Assembly (NCBI GenBank): GCA_003149935.1
Contig: QAMH01000004.1
Location: 186,001 to 250,000 of the forward strand
Direction of reading: 5' to 3'
From: Coriobacteriia bacterium
GTDB taxonomy: Bacteria; Actinomycetota; Coriobacteriia; Coriobacteriales; QAMH01
DNA: 64,000 nt
Position 1 is the stretch's first letter; each line of letters starts with the position of its first letter. The notes below the pieces were generated by a model. It was not told the DNA's origin, did no database searches, and saw only the letters and a program-made list of their open reading frames with translations. This document shows positions 10,616-19,775 of this stretch, one piece after another. The position numbers were made by a program, and so were the translations under genes.

Positions 10616-12070
10616 AGGCTATGGCACCTGGGCGCGTTGAAGCCCGTTTCGTTCTCAAAAAGGTGTTAATTCTTTAATGACTCATTGATTGCTTGCTGCT
10701 AGGCCAGGGGAGTCGATTAAACGACGGCCTCAGAGCCGCTGTAAGGCGTTTTAAGCACATAGTTGGTCTCACTGTATCCATAGACTTCAAATCGTCTGAA
10801 AAGGGCGCTCTAAGCGCTCACAAGCCCATTTGCCAAAAACGAGCGTTGGCATGCATCGGTGCCTTTCATGTGGTGGAGGGTAGAGGAAATCATGAGCTGG
10901 TGCCTGCGAAACGTCAAGATGGATGTCCGTCCACTTGTTCCTTTGTTTTGCAGATACCAGTTTGAATCATAATAATGCAACATCTTGCTGAATAAAGACA
11001 TTCATATGGAACCCATGAGAAGATAAAGGAACTGAGGCCTGCGAAACCATTTTGCCAGAAGAAGTCTACAGGAGTGTCATATATTTCTTCTGGTACAAGA
11101 TGTATCTTGAACTGATGATGCGAATTCTAAAGACCCTAGAAGTGGGAGCCTGTTTGATTTCTGAGCATAGGCTATATAAAACAAGCAGGAGCCAGTTAAT
11201 GTAAAGGTATATTTCATAACTAGACACTATAGGCAATAAGATGCATGTCTTCTTGCAAGCTATTTTCAGTTGGAACCAGCAGAAAATAACTCATTTCATC
11301 AAGTGATTCCTGTGAGTGCAGTCAAGTTAGGAAGAAATTCTCTTTAACATTAAACATGTACCTACTAGAGTTGGTTTATAGACTTCATATCTCATTAGGT
11401 ATTTTCTAGAAGTAACCTGTTTAAAGATGTTATTTCATGTACCAGAAATTTCAAATTTGATTGACTGAGACTAATGTCTCACATAATTGGGTGTTTTGTC
11501 GTAATTCCACAGATCTCTTCATCTCATTTTTTGGCGTAGAAAGACGCCTATTTCTCTCCTTCTCTGTGAAGCTTAGAAACCCATCTTTCGAAGCTCTTCA
11601 GGTCTTCATTGAGGCGCTATCTTCCTTTTAGGGAAAGATAGGCGCTTTGACAACGATAATCTGCTTATAAACAACGGTTGAAAAGACCATATAGGTAGAT
11701 GAAGTGCATGTTTGCGGAATGATAATATGTATAATAAAAGATAATGATTTTTTGAAAAATAAGCTCGTCAAAATTAGTAATTAAGTCAATACATTTCCAG
11801 TTGTCGAATTTAATAATTGACGAATTACCTGTAGATTTCTAATCTGCTGGCATTTTCGCAGGTCAAGCACGTATTTAAGTTGTTTCAAAAAGTAGGCAAT
11901 GCACTGCATATAAATTTAAGGACAACTCGTTTGCTTTGCTTCGAGGAAAATCCAAGATTCGCATTAGAGCGAATTTGATCGAGCGAAACAACTGAATCTT
12001 AGTCATATTTTGTAAATCAAGAATTATCCCCAGATACAAGAGTTAGACGCATTTTCACTAACCATGAAGA
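10616..12070. other. AT-rich intergenic stretch with no convincing gene
   Basis: About 1.45 kb that is visibly poorer in G+C than the flanking genes and has stops in every frame. A 90-codon frame at 10693-10965 has no ribosome-binding site and no family resemblance. Small hairpins are visible at 11532-11547 (GGCGT/ACGCC) and 11612-11647 (imperfect, arms around GCGCTATCTTCC). The nonamer CGCAGGTCA occurs at 11857-11865. Confidence 0.6.
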
Positions 12071-12319
12071 GAGATTTCTCGACTGCGCGACCTGCGGTCG
12101 CTCCGCTCGAAATGACAGGGGGCTGTCCGCTCGCCTGGGTCCTGGAGGTCTGTCCCCTCGTTGCCCGACATTGTCATCTCGACCGGAGGTGCCGTCAGGC
12201 ACCGGAGTGGAGAGATCTCTCGCCAGGAGATTTCTCGACTTCGCAGCCTTCGGCTGCTCCGCTCGAAATGACAAAGGGGCCAGATTTCTCGACTGCGCTC
12301 CGCTTCGCTCGAAATGACA
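12071..12319. repeat. Cluster of dispersed palindromic repeats (four units)
   Basis: Units at 12071-12117, 12172-12221, 12227-12273 and 12282-12319. Each begins or ends with GAGATTTCTCGAC and its partner CTCGAAATGACA, or the variant TGTCATCTCGACCGG with AGAGATCTCTC. The middles differ but are themselves short inverted repeats. The related string GGTCTGTCCCC flanks the cluster (near 12148 and 12329). The same element recurs across the window, including inside genes. Confidence 0.85.
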
Positions 12320-12463
12320 GAAAGGGGTCTGTCCCCCTGTTGCCAACGGGGCGTTATTTTGGCGTGTAACCGAAAAGGGAGACCCAAGATGGGTCTCCCT
12401 TCGTTTCTGCGTGCAAAACGCCGTATACGGCAAAATATTGCGTCGGTATCGCAGGCAGCCGCC

Positions 12464-13540
12464 CTAGCCGATCTTCTCGGTCTCCATGCGGCGCTCGAGT
12501 GCGGTCGGGTGGATGCTGTGACGCAGCGCCGTCTCGGGTGTGATCTTGCCCTCCTTCACGAGCTCGAAGAGGCTCTGGTCCATCGTGCGCATACCCTCGC
12601 GACCACCAGCGGCGATGATCGAGTCGATCTGGTAGGTCTTCTCCTCGCGGATGAGGTTGCGGATGGCGGCGTTGGCGACCATGATCTCGAAGACCGGCAA
12701 CGTCGTGCCGTCAATGGCCGGGACGAGCTGCTGGCTCACGACGGCCTGGAGCACGAGCGAGAGCTGCATGCGGATCATGTGGCGCTGCTCGGCGGGGAAG
12801 GCGTCGATGATGCGGTCGATGGTGCCGGCCGCGCTGTTAGTGTGCAGCGTCGAGAAGATGAGCTGCGCCATCTCGGCGGCGGTGATCGCGATGCCGATGG
12901 TCTCGGCGTCACGCATCTCGCCGAGCAAGATGATGTCCGGAGACTCGCGCATCGCGCTGCGCAGGCCCTCGGCGTAGGTCGCGATATCGGTCGGGACCTC
13001 GCGCTGCGTCACGATGCAGTTCTCATGACGATGCACGTACTCGATGGGATCTTCGAGTGTGATGATATGGCGATTGCGCTCGTGGTTGATGCGGTCGATG
13101 ATGCAGGCCAGCGTCGTGGACTTGCCCGAGCCGGCAGGGCCGGTGACGAGCACGAGGCCCTTCGTGAGGTCGGCGAGCCTGAGGACGCTGTCGGGGATGT
13201 GCAGCTCTTCGGGGTCGGGCAGGCCGAAGGGAATCACGCGGATGACAGCCGAAAGCGAGCCGCGCTGGCGGAACACGTTGGCACGAAAGCGGCCGATACC
13301 GGGGAGCGCGAACGAGAAATCCTCGTCAAGATTGTCCTTTTCGACGAAGTTGCTGAAGTCACGCCCGGCAATCTCGTAGATGGCCTCGACCACCGTACGC
13401 GTGCTCTCGGGGGTCAGTGCCTCGCCGTCCATGCGCGCCTGGCGCCCGTTGACCTTGTAGGTGAGCGGCAGGCCGGCCACCACGAAGATGTCCGACACCT
13501 TCAGGTCGATCATCTGCTTCAAGAGCTCCGAAAGTAACAT
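12464..13540 (-). CDS. pilT: Type IV pilus twitching/retraction ATPase PilT
   Basis: 358 residues, full length for PilT. The start at 13540 is preceded by AGGAGAG. The N-terminal PAS-like domain is followed by the RecA-like secretion ATPase core: Walker A GPAGSGKSTT (about 133-142), Asp box LEDPIEY, Walker B LGEMRDAET, and His box STLHTNSA. The PilT signature AIRNLIREEKTYQI lies near residue 290. PilT hexamers sit under the inner membrane and depolymerise pili. It is the last gene of a run pilC, four pilin-like genes, pilT, 15 bases after the preceding stop. No PilB-type extension ATPase lies in the window. The family assignment is firm; whether it only retracts pili here is open. Confidence 0.93.
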   Translation of the reverse strand: MLLSELLKQMIDLKVSDIFVVAGLPLTYKVNGRQARMDGEALTPESTRTVVEAIYEIAGRDFSNFVEKDNLDEDFSFALPGIGRFRANVFRQRGSLSAVIRVIPFGLPDPEELHIPDSVLRLADLTKGLVLVTGPAGSGKSTTLACIIDRINHERNRHIITLEDPIEYVHRHENCIVTQREVPTDIATYAEGLRSAMRESPDIILLGEMRDAETIGIAITAAEMAQLIFSTLHTNSAAGTIDRIIDAFPAEQRHMIRMQLSLVLQAVVSQQLVPAIDGTTLPVFEIMVANAAIRNLIREEKTYQIDSIIAAGGREGMRTMDQSLFELVKEGKITPETALRHSIHPTALERRMETEKIG

Positions 13541-13555
13541 GATTCTTCCTCTCCT

Positions 13556-14203
13556 TTACATGCCCGACCAAAGGGTATCGGTCTCGGCGCTATTGACCTT
13601 GGCTGTCATGTTCCACTTGGTGATGCGGTACGTCCCGCCCGAGCCAAGCTCGAGCTCGATATCGAGCACGCGTCCGCTCGGGCAGGTGAATTGGGCGGTG
13701 ATGGTGGAGCCGTCGAGCTCGGCGCTCACCTCGATGACGTCATCGGTCGCGGCGGCTGCCTCGGCGCAGATCGCGGGCAGGGCGCTCGCGAGCGAGCCGG
13801 CGGCGGTGATGGCGCTCGTGGTGGCGGCATCTTGCGTGGCAGTGGCCGGGTCGCCTGCCGTGGCGGGCGATGCGGCCGGAGCCGAAGAGCTGGCATCCGA
13901 TTGACCCGTACGTGCCGCGAGCTCGGCGGCGGCTTTCTCGGCCGCGGCCTTCTGGGCGGCCGCGCGCTCGGCGGTGACGGTCGCGTCGGCGTAGCCCGCG
14001 TCGATGCGGGCTACGAAGGTCTGGGCGGCGGTCTCGGCCTGGTACTGCTGGGCCATGGAGTCGGCCTGCAGCGTGGTGAGGCGATAGGTCGCGTTGGAGG
14101 TGGCGATCGAGAGAACGGCGAGCGTGGCAAGGCAGATCACCGCGATGAGGGCGAACAGCGAGATGGGGCCAATGCGCACGGAACTCTGCGACTCGTTCAT
14201 CAT
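13556..14203 (-). CDS. Pilin-like membrane protein with Ala-rich linker
   Basis: 215 residues from the ATG at 14203, which overlaps the upstream stop as ATGA; a second ATG follows at 14200 with better spacing from GAGGTG. Residues 12-32 form one hydrophobic helix near the N-terminus, typical of pilin-like subunits, though there is no clear prepilin peptidase site. Residues 70-135 are an Ala/Ser/Thr-rich, likely disordered and partly coiled stretch. The last 70 residues look like a small beta domain. The gene lies between three other small single-helix proteins and pilT, so a minor pilin or pseudopilin role is inferred from context rather than from a named family. Confidence 0.7.
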   Translation of the reverse strand: MMNESQSSVRIGPISLFALIAVICLATLAVLSIATSNATYRLTTLQADSMAQQYQAETAAQTFVARIDAGYADATVTAERAAAQKAAAEKAAAELAARTGQSDASSSAPAASPATAGDPATATQDAATTSAITAAGSLASALPAICAEAAAATDDVIEVSAELDGSTITAQFTCPSGRVLDIELELGSGGTYRITKWNMTAKVNSAETDTLWSGM

Positions 14204-14601
14204 CTCACCTCGCTTACGTAGCGGGCCGTTGTCAGCGTGTAGATGTCCTCGTACTCGTTGGAGACGGTGATCGTCGCCTCGTAGAGCGTGCCGCTCGTCG
14301 TGAACTGCGGCGTGATCGCGCAACGCACCGACAGGCCATCCTGGCCGGCTTCGGAGATCTCGGCGCTCGTGGGGTTGGCCGAGAAACGCTCGGCGGCGTT
14401 GGCGGCGACGGTAATCGCGCGCTCGAGCTCGAGGCTCTTCTGCGCCTGGTTGGCCGACGCGAAGAAGAGCTGCGAGACGATGGCGAGCGTGATGACGAGA
14501 AAGACGAAGAGGACGAGGGCCTCGACGATGAAGGCGCGGCTTCCCCGGCGCGTGCGACGCGGTGAGCGATGTTCGCTCGTATGTGCGGCGCGCGTGCTCA
14601 T
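14200..14601 (-). CDS. PilV-like minor pilin
   Basis: 133 residues. The start ATG overlaps the upstream stop by four bases (ATGA). The N-terminus is strongly basic (RSPRRTRRGSR) and is followed by AFIVEALVLFVFLVITLAI at about 23-41, the hydrophobic helix with a glutamate at the fifth position after F that resembles a pilin helix (a family trait needed for subunit docking). The C-terminal part is a short beta-rich head. Tight overlaps with both neighbours indicate one transcript. I see the pilin-type helix; the exact minor-pilin class is uncertain. Confidence 0.65.
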   Translation of the reverse strand: MSTRAAHTSEHRSPRRTRRGSRAFIVEALVLFVFLVITLAIVSQLFFASANQAQKSLELERAITVAANAAERFSANPTSAEISEAGQDGLSVRCAITPQFTTSGTLYEATITVSNEYEDIYTLTTARYVSEVR

Positions 14602-15116
14602 CAGCTGTCTCCCTGCATCGTGCGCAGGGCGACTTCCGTGGTGCCCTGATCGGTTTTGATGGTGAGCAAGCCGCTATCGTACGAGAGGTCGAACTTGGAC
14701 GAATCCGCCAATTTGACGGATCTACTCGCATCATAGGGGGTACCCGAAACAGCGTATTCCTCGACAATTGCATCGTTTATGAGGTAGATACGGGTCTCGT
14801 AGGTGCCCGTGTCGAGGTACTCCACGAGCACGAGGGACGGGCCTTCGGGGCCCACGCCGACGCGGACGGCGTTCACTCCGTCGCGTGCGCGGACGGTGTT
14901 GCCGATGAGCTGCTTGCCGAGGCGCCCCTCGTCGGTCGACAGCTGGATGCTGGCGACGTTCTTGTAGAGGGTGACGCCCGTGATGAGTGCAACGAGCAAG
15001 ATGGCCAGGAAGACCAACATAAGCAATGCGGGGAAGTAATTTCGACGCCGTTTCTCGGGCTTTTCAGCTCGTATGGTCGTCAAAGCGTTGAGAATGTCGG
15101 TGTTTCGCTGTGTCAT
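14601..15116 (-). CDS. Pilus-locus membrane protein, unknown family
   Basis: 171 residues from the ATG at 15116, which overlaps the upstream stop (15113) as ATGA; a longer frame to 15161 would run into the upstream gene. A basic N-terminus (EKPEKRRR) precedes one TM helix, about 33-53. The rest is a soluble, probably extracytoplasmic beta-rich domain with an EGPSLVLVEYLDTGTYETRI-type core. No catalytic motif is visible. It lies in the middle of the pilin-like set and probably supplies a pseudopilin or assembly factor. Confidence 0.6.
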   Translation of the reverse strand: MTQRNTDILNALTTIRAEKPEKRRRNYFPALLMLVFLAILLVALITGVTLYKNVASIQLSTDEGRLGKQLIGNTVRARDGVNAVRVGVGPEGPSLVLVEYLDTGTYETRIYLINDAIVEEYAVSGTPYDASRSVKLADSSKFDLSYDSGLLTIKTDQGTTEVALRTMQGDS

Positions 15117-15439
15117 CGCACGCTCACCGCCACGCTCGGGGGTATGTTGTCGGCGAACCATTCGTAGTTGATGATGTAATCGTCATGGTTGACCGTGAGG
15201 CCGTAGGCATCCTCGAGATGCGAGAGCGACGAGGGATAGGAGCCCTCGATCGCGTAGCACTGCATGGCCGTCGATAGGATTGACTCGCGTATGGAGGCCG
15301 TGCCTTGCTCGCGTGACATCTTCTGGAAGGCGATCGTGCCGATCACGAGGGCCACGATGAGGACGAGCGCCACGAGCGTCACGATGACGCCACGCACGCG
15401 GCGTGCCCTGATCTCCGATTGTGTGCGCTCGTGATACAT
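15113..15439 (-). CDS. Small pseudopilin-like protein
   Basis: 108 residues. A basic N-terminus with RARRVRGV leads into a hydrophobic helix at about 18-38. The following AMQCYAIEGSYPSSLSHLED is typical of the head region of type II/IV pseudopilins, in which a YP..L.L motif follows the first helix. The gene starts 7 bases after the stop of pilC and overlaps the next start. It is the strongest pseudopilin candidate of the four small genes by motif. Confidence 0.72.
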   Translation of the reverse strand: MYHERTQSEIRARRVRGVIVTLVALVLIVALVIGTIAFQKMSREQGTASIRESILSTAMQCYAIEGSYPSSLSHLEDAYGLTVNHDDYIINYEWFADNIPPSVAVSVR

Positions 15440-15446
15440 CTGCGTC

Positions 15447-16499
15447 CTAGCCGATCGAAGTCATGATGCCGATGAGCGGGAGCATGACCGAAACGAGCGT
15501 CGCGCCGACTGCGATGGTGAGCAGCGCGGCGAGCATCGGCTCGATGCGGTCGAGTGCGCGGTCGAGTTGAAGAGTTGCGTCGTCGAAGAGCATGGTCGAC
15601 ATGCTCATGAGCACCTCGTCGAGGCTGCCGGCGTGGGCGCCCACGGTGAGCATGTGCGCGTAGAGCGGGTCGAGGACGTCGTTTTCCGCGATGGCCTGTG
15701 CAAGGCTACGCGGGTTCTCGAGGTTCTCCATGGCCGCAAGCGTGCGTGCGAGACGTGCCCTGAGCTTCTTGTGACGCACCGTTTGCATCGCCTGGCGCAT
15801 GGCCGTCTCGGCCGTGATGCCGGCGGCAAGGTACGTCGAGAGCGCCGAGGTGAAGCGCGAAAGCGCAAGCTGGTACATGGCCAGCTTCGTGGAGCCGACA
15901 TGTTCGAAGAGACGCAGGACGCGCTCTCGGCCCGCCTGCGTGCGGCTCGAGATCGCGAGGTAGATGGCGAAGAGGGCGCAGACGACCGTGATGCCGAAGG
16001 CAACCCAGCCGATGACGATGGAGGCAAAGCCCATGCCGGAGAAGCCGGCGGTGAGCGAGCCGGCCATGTTCTCGTAGACGTTCGTGAAGACGGGGAGGAT
16101 GACGATGACGGTCACGGCGAGGATGATGGCCATGATGCAGAGCAGCGCGGCGGGATAGCCCACTGAGCTGCGGACCTTCTGGAAGGTGCGGTCCTCCTCG
16201 CTGTAGTAGACGTCGAGGGTGCGCAGCACCGACTCGAGGCGACCCGACTTCTCGCCCGTCTCGACCATGTCGACGGTGTGCTGGGGGAAGGCGCCGGTTG
16301 CGCGCATGGAGGCCGAGAGCGACTCGCCGGCGATGATGCCGCGGTAAATCTGGTCGCAGACCTGCCTGAAGCGCGAGCCTTCGCGGTTTTCCGCGAGCAG
16401 GTGCACGGCCTCATCGACCTGCATGCCCGCGGAGAGCATGGTCGCGACGCTTCCGCAGAAGGCGGATAGGGCGCCGCTTTCGAGCAGTTTAGCTGCCAT
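15447..16499 (-). CDS. pilC: Type IV pilus/type II secretion inner-membrane platform protein PilC/GspF
   Basis: 350 residues, close to the usual size of the family. The start ATG at 16499 is preceded by GAGGAG. Two tandem T2SSF domains are visible (about 10-125 and 210-335), each with the typical SLSASMRATGAFPQHTVDMV and HAGSLDEVL-type helices. Three TM segments lie at about 120-140, 165-195 and 320-345. PilC/GspF is the integral membrane platform that contacts the ATPase and guides pilin insertion. It is the first gene of the run that ends with pilT. The family call is secure; the choice between pilus and secretion system depends on the pilT at the end of the run. Confidence 0.9.
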   Translation of the reverse strand: MAAKLLESGALSAFCGSVATMLSAGMQVDEAVHLLAENREGSRFRQVCDQIYRGIIAGESLSASMRATGAFPQHTVDMVETGEKSGRLESVLRTLDVYYSEEDRTFQKVRSSVGYPAALLCIMAIILAVTVIVILPVFTNVYENMAGSLTAGFSGMGFASIVIGWVAFGITVVCALFAIYLAISSRTQAGRERVLRLFEHVGSTKLAMYQLALSRFTSALSTYLAAGITAETAMRQAMQTVRHKKLRARLARTLAAMENLENPRSLAQAIAENDVLDPLYAHMLTVGAHAGSLDEVLMSMSTMLFDDATLQLDRALDRIEPMLAALLTIAVGATLVSVMLPLIGIMTSIG

Positions 16500-16569
16500 T
16501 GTTCTCCTCGCATCCCTCGTCTAGCGTGACGTTCATTCTAGTGCATCCTCACGATTATCGTTGAGCCGG

Positions 16570-17580
16570 TTAATACACGTAGCGGTCTTGGTAGCCCACG
16601 CCGTCGCCGACATAGTCGCCGCCGCCGGTCGAGGCGAAGGTGAGGTCGACGCGCGACCATTCGCGCGGGTTGACGGAGAACTGGACCGTGTGCCAGGTGC
16701 CATCGATGTAGACCATGATCCAGGCGTGGTAGAAGTCGTTGGGCGAGACGTAGCCGGTGACGATGCGCGCCGGGATGCCGACGCTGCGCAGCATGGCCGC
16801 GCCGAGGGAGGCGTAATCGAAGCAGATGCCGCTCATCGAGGACAACGTGGCGTCCGGGTCGGGGACGTAGCCGCTCGAAGACGAGAGACGCTCGGCTTTG
16901 GCGGTGTCGTAGGAGACGTTGTCGATGATGAAGTTGCAGATCGCGCGCAGTGCGTCGCCTTGCGTGGCGCAACCGGCCGTGATCTCGCGCGCCTTGCGCA
17001 CGACCGCGCTTCCATCGTCGAAGCTGCAGAATACGTTGGGACGCAGGTAGGGCTCGAAGGGGGAGTCCAAGGTGACGCCCTCGGTGGCGGAGAGCAGCTC
17101 GACGTAGTTGGAGCCGCTCGTGTTTTGCATGACGCGCAAGGTGTAGGTGCCGTTATCCATGTTCATGGGCACGAAGACGGGCGTGCCGTCATTGGGCATG
17201 TCGTAGTTGTAGCTGTTGTCGCCATTCTTGACCTGCAGTTTGAGGCGTGCACTGCTCACGCCCGTGGCGGCGGCGTAGCCCTGCGAGACGTGCGAGACGT
17301 CGATTGCGCAATTTGGCCCCTGAACGGCGGCTCCACTATCGAAGGAGACGCTCTGCACCGAAGCTGGCGGGTTGAAAGCGGCACCCGAGACGGTCTCGCC
17401 GCTGCCCGAGCCGCCCTGTTGGGCTGCGCTGCTCGTGCCCTCGGACTTGGAGGAGCTGGGTGTGGAGGAATCGTCCGGGATGCTGCAGCCGCAGGCGGCA
17501 AGCACGAAGAGGGCGAGCAGCGCGAGCATGGCAGTGCCCACCGCGATGACCCTCGTGATATGCGCGCATTGACGCTGCAC
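16570..17580 (-). CDS. Transglutaminase-like lipoprotein
   Basis: 336 residues from a GTG at 17580; no better ATG precedes the signal sequence. The type II signal peptide ends in LAACG (Cys near residue 30), so the protein is a lipoprotein on the outer face of the membrane. A Ser/Gly-rich linker follows. The C-terminal half is a transglutaminase-like core: nucleophile Cys in GICFDYASLGAAMLRSVG, His in FYHAW, and an Asp in WSRVDLTFAS, matching the Cys-His-Asp triad. Such proteins act as peptidases or cross-linking enzymes; the substrate is unknown. It sits 70 bases upstream of pilC on the same strand and may belong to the pilus transcript. Confidence 0.82.
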   Translation of the reverse strand: MQRQCAHITRVIAVGTAMLALLALFVLAACGCSIPDDSSTPSSSKSEGTSSAAQQGGSGSGETVSGAAFNPPASVQSVSFDSGAAVQGPNCAIDVSHVSQGYAAATGVSSARLKLQVKNGDNSYNYDMPNDGTPVFVPMNMDNGTYTLRVMQNTSGSNYVELLSATEGVTLDSPFEPYLRPNVFCSFDDGSAVVRKAREITAGCATQGDALRAICNFIIDNVSYDTAKAERLSSSSGYVPDPDATLSSMSGICFDYASLGAAMLRSVGIPARIVTGYVSPNDFYHAWIMVYIDGTWHTVQFSVNPREWSRVDLTFASTGGGDYVGDGVGYQDRYVY

Positions 17581-17765
17581 AGACGCTCCCGAATTCGAAT
17601 TGCATATACGTACCAGGCATTATAGAAGACGCGCGTGACGTATCCGTGACACGCCTGCAACGTCTCGGCTGACGGGGAGGGGGGGTCAAGATAATGGCCT
17701 GTACCATTAATGGTACATAATCTGCCAAGCGGCACATATGCCAGGGTTCAACGGTTGCGGGCCGG

Positions 17766-18018
17766 TGGCGATAAGGGGACAGACCCTCCCCGTTGTCATT
17801 TCGAGCAAAATGGCGAGATTCCTCCACTTCGGGGCCTTGCGGCCCCTCCGGTCGGAATGACAATAATGCATTCGGGCGGAGCCCCCCCCTGTCATTTCGA
17901 GCGGAGGCGCGAAGCGCCGCAGTCGAGAAATCTCGTGACGAGGGATCTCTCCACTCCGGTGCTTGGCGGCACCTCCGGTCGAGATGACAATGCTAGTGGC
18001 GATAAGGGGACAGACCCT
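17766..18018. repeat. Palindromic repeat cluster flanked by a 22-bp direct repeat
   Basis: Units of the dispersed element lie at 17794-17862, 17890-17934 and 17941-17988 (TGTCATTTCGAGC with GTCGAGAAATCTC, and the GATCTCTCC/GTCGAGATGACA variant). The whole cluster is bracketed by two identical 22-base copies beginning TGGCGATAAGGGG, at 17766-17787 and 17997-18018, in the same orientation. Confidence 0.85.
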
Positions 18019-18095
18019 CGGATGCCATTGCGGCTGGGTGTGAGACAATAGGAAGAACTAGCTTACATGCACGTCAACGCGAGGAAGGGACGCTC

Positions 18096-19775
18096 ATGCC
18101 CGAGTTCATCTACCAGATGCACGATGCACGCAAGGCACATGGAAACAAGGTCATTTTGGACGAAGTGACTTTGAGTTTTTACCCAGGGGCCAAGATAGGC
18201 GTCGTTGGACCCAACGGAATGGGCAAGTCGACCCTCCTCAAGATCATGGCGGGTCTAGAGGACGTGAGTAATGGCGAGGCCCGTCTCACGCCCGGCTTCA
18301 CCGTCGGCATACTTCAACAGGAGCCAGAACTTGAGGAAGACAAGACCGTGATCGAGAACGTGCGCCTCGCCTTCGGGGACATGCTCGCCAAGATTGAGCG
18401 CTTCAACGAAGTCTCCGCCGAGATGGCCAATCCCGATGCCGATTTCGATGCTCTCATGGAGGAGATGGGACGGCTCCAGGACGAGATTGATGCGGGCGAT
18501 GGATGGGATCTCGACAGTCAGCTGACGCAAGCAATGGACGCATTGCAGCTGCCTGATCCAGAGGCACCTGTTGAAGTGCTCTCGGGTGGCGAGCGAAGGC
18601 GTGTTGCACTTTGCAGGCTCCTGTTAGAAGCTCCCGATCTATTGCTGCTCGATGAGCCGACAAACCACCTTGACGCAGAATCCGTGCTCTGGCTCGAGCA
18701 GTTCCTGAAGCGTTACGAGGGTGCCGTGCTTGCCGTGACGCATGACCGATACTTCCTCGATAACGTTGCGGAGTGGATCTGCGAGGTTGATCGCGGTCAT
18801 CTATATCCTTACAAGGGCAATTACTCCACGTACCTCGAGACCAAGGCCGCGCGTTTAGAAGCGCAGGGCCAGCAGGAAGCCAAGCTCGCAAAGAAGCTCG
18901 AGCGCGAGCTCGAGTGGGTGCGCTCGAGTCCCAAAGCGCGACAGGCCAAGAGCAAGGCCCGTCTTGAGCGCTACGAGCAGATGGATGCCGAGGCACGTTC
19001 GATGAAGAAGGTCGACTTCACCGATATTCACATCCCCCCTGGTCCACGATTGGGCAACAAGGTGCTCATTGCGGACCACCTCAGCAAATCCTTCGGGGAC
19101 CGCGTACTCATCGACGATCTCTCCTTCGAGCTGCCGCGCAACGGTATCGTGGGTATCATCGGCCCCAACGGTGTGGGCAAGACCACGCTCTTCAAGTGCA
19201 TTGTCGGTCTTGAAGAGCCAAGTGCAGGCACGCTTGACATCGGCGAGACCGTCAAGATCGCCTACGTGGATCAGAACCGCGCTGGTATCGATGCGGACAA
19301 ATCGCTGTGGGAAGTTGTTTCGGACGGCCTCGATATCATTCAGGTGGGCGAGACCGAAGTGCCGAGTCGCGCATACGTGGCGGGCTTCGGTTTCAAGGGC
19401 CAGGACCAGAGCAAGCCTGCAGGTGTGCTCTCGGGTGGAGAGCGCAACCGCCTTAACCTCGCGCTCACACTCAAGCAGGGAGGTAATCTCCTCCTGCTCG
19501 ATGAGCCAACAAACGACCTCGATACCGAGACGCTCGCGAGCCTTGAGGAAGCGCTGCTCGCATTCTCTGGCTGTGCAGTCATCACAAGTCACGACCGCTG
19601 GTTCCTCGATAGGATTGCGACGCACATCCTTGCCTGGGAAGGAACCGAGGAGAACCCTGGGCACTGGCACTGGTTCGAGGGTAACTTCGACTCGTACCAG
19701 AAGAATCGTGTCGAGCGTTTGGGAGAAGTGGCCTCTCGTCCGCATCGTGTCTATCGAAAACTGACGAGAGACTAA
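18096..19775 (+). CDS. ettA: Energy-dependent translational throttle protein EttA (ABC-F ATPase)
   Basis: 559 residues, the normal EttA length. Two ABC ATPase domains are visible. The first has Walker A GPNGMGKST (near 40), signature LSGGERRRVAL and Walker B LLLLDEPTNHLD. The second has GPNGVGKTT (near 355), LSGGERNRLNLAL and LLLLDEPTNDLD. Between them is the charged ABC-F linker (about 245-300, KKLERELEWVRSSPKARQAK), which reaches the ribosomal P site. EttA binds the ribosomal E site and gates entry into elongation according to ATP/ADP ratio. No TM segment is present, as expected for ABC-F. It appears to be a single-gene unit; the following 2 kb hold no clear gene. Confidence 0.93.
   Translation: MPEFIYQMHDARKAHGNKVILDEVTLSFYPGAKIGVVGPNGMGKSTLLKIMAGLEDVSNGEARLTPGFTVGILQQEPELEEDKTVIENVRLAFGDMLAKIERFNEVSAEMANPDADFDALMEEMGRLQDEIDAGDGWDLDSQLTQAMDALQLPDPEAPVEVLSGGERRRVALCRLLLEAPDLLLLDEPTNHLDAESVLWLEQFLKRYEGAVLAVTHDRYFLDNVAEWICEVDRGHLYPYKGNYSTYLETKAARLEAQGQQEAKLAKKLERELEWVRSSPKARQAKSKARLERYEQMDAEARSMKKVDFTDIHIPPGPRLGNKVLIADHLSKSFGDRVLIDDLSFELPRNGIVGIIGPNGVGKTTLFKCIVGLEEPSAGTLDIGETVKIAYVDQNRAGIDADKSLWEVVSDGLDIIQVGETEVPSRAYVAGFGFKGQDQSKPAGVLSGGERNRLNLALTLKQGGNLLLLDEPTNDLDTETLASLEEALLAFSGCAVITSHDRWFLDRIATHILAWEGTEENPGHWHWFEGNFDSYQKNRVERLGEVASRPHRVYRKLTRD

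Noticed and set aside
10693..10965. Possible 90-residue protein in the first AT-rich gap
   Set aside because: No ribosome-binding site, no motif and random-like composition.
12071..12319. CRISPR array from spaced repeats
   Set aside because: Units differ in length and spacing, are palindromic rather than direct, and no cas gene is present.
12314..13537. Plus-strand frame of about 400 codons opposite pilT
   Set aside because: Mirror of a gene with full Walker and PilT motifs; the frame is only an echo of GC-rich codons.
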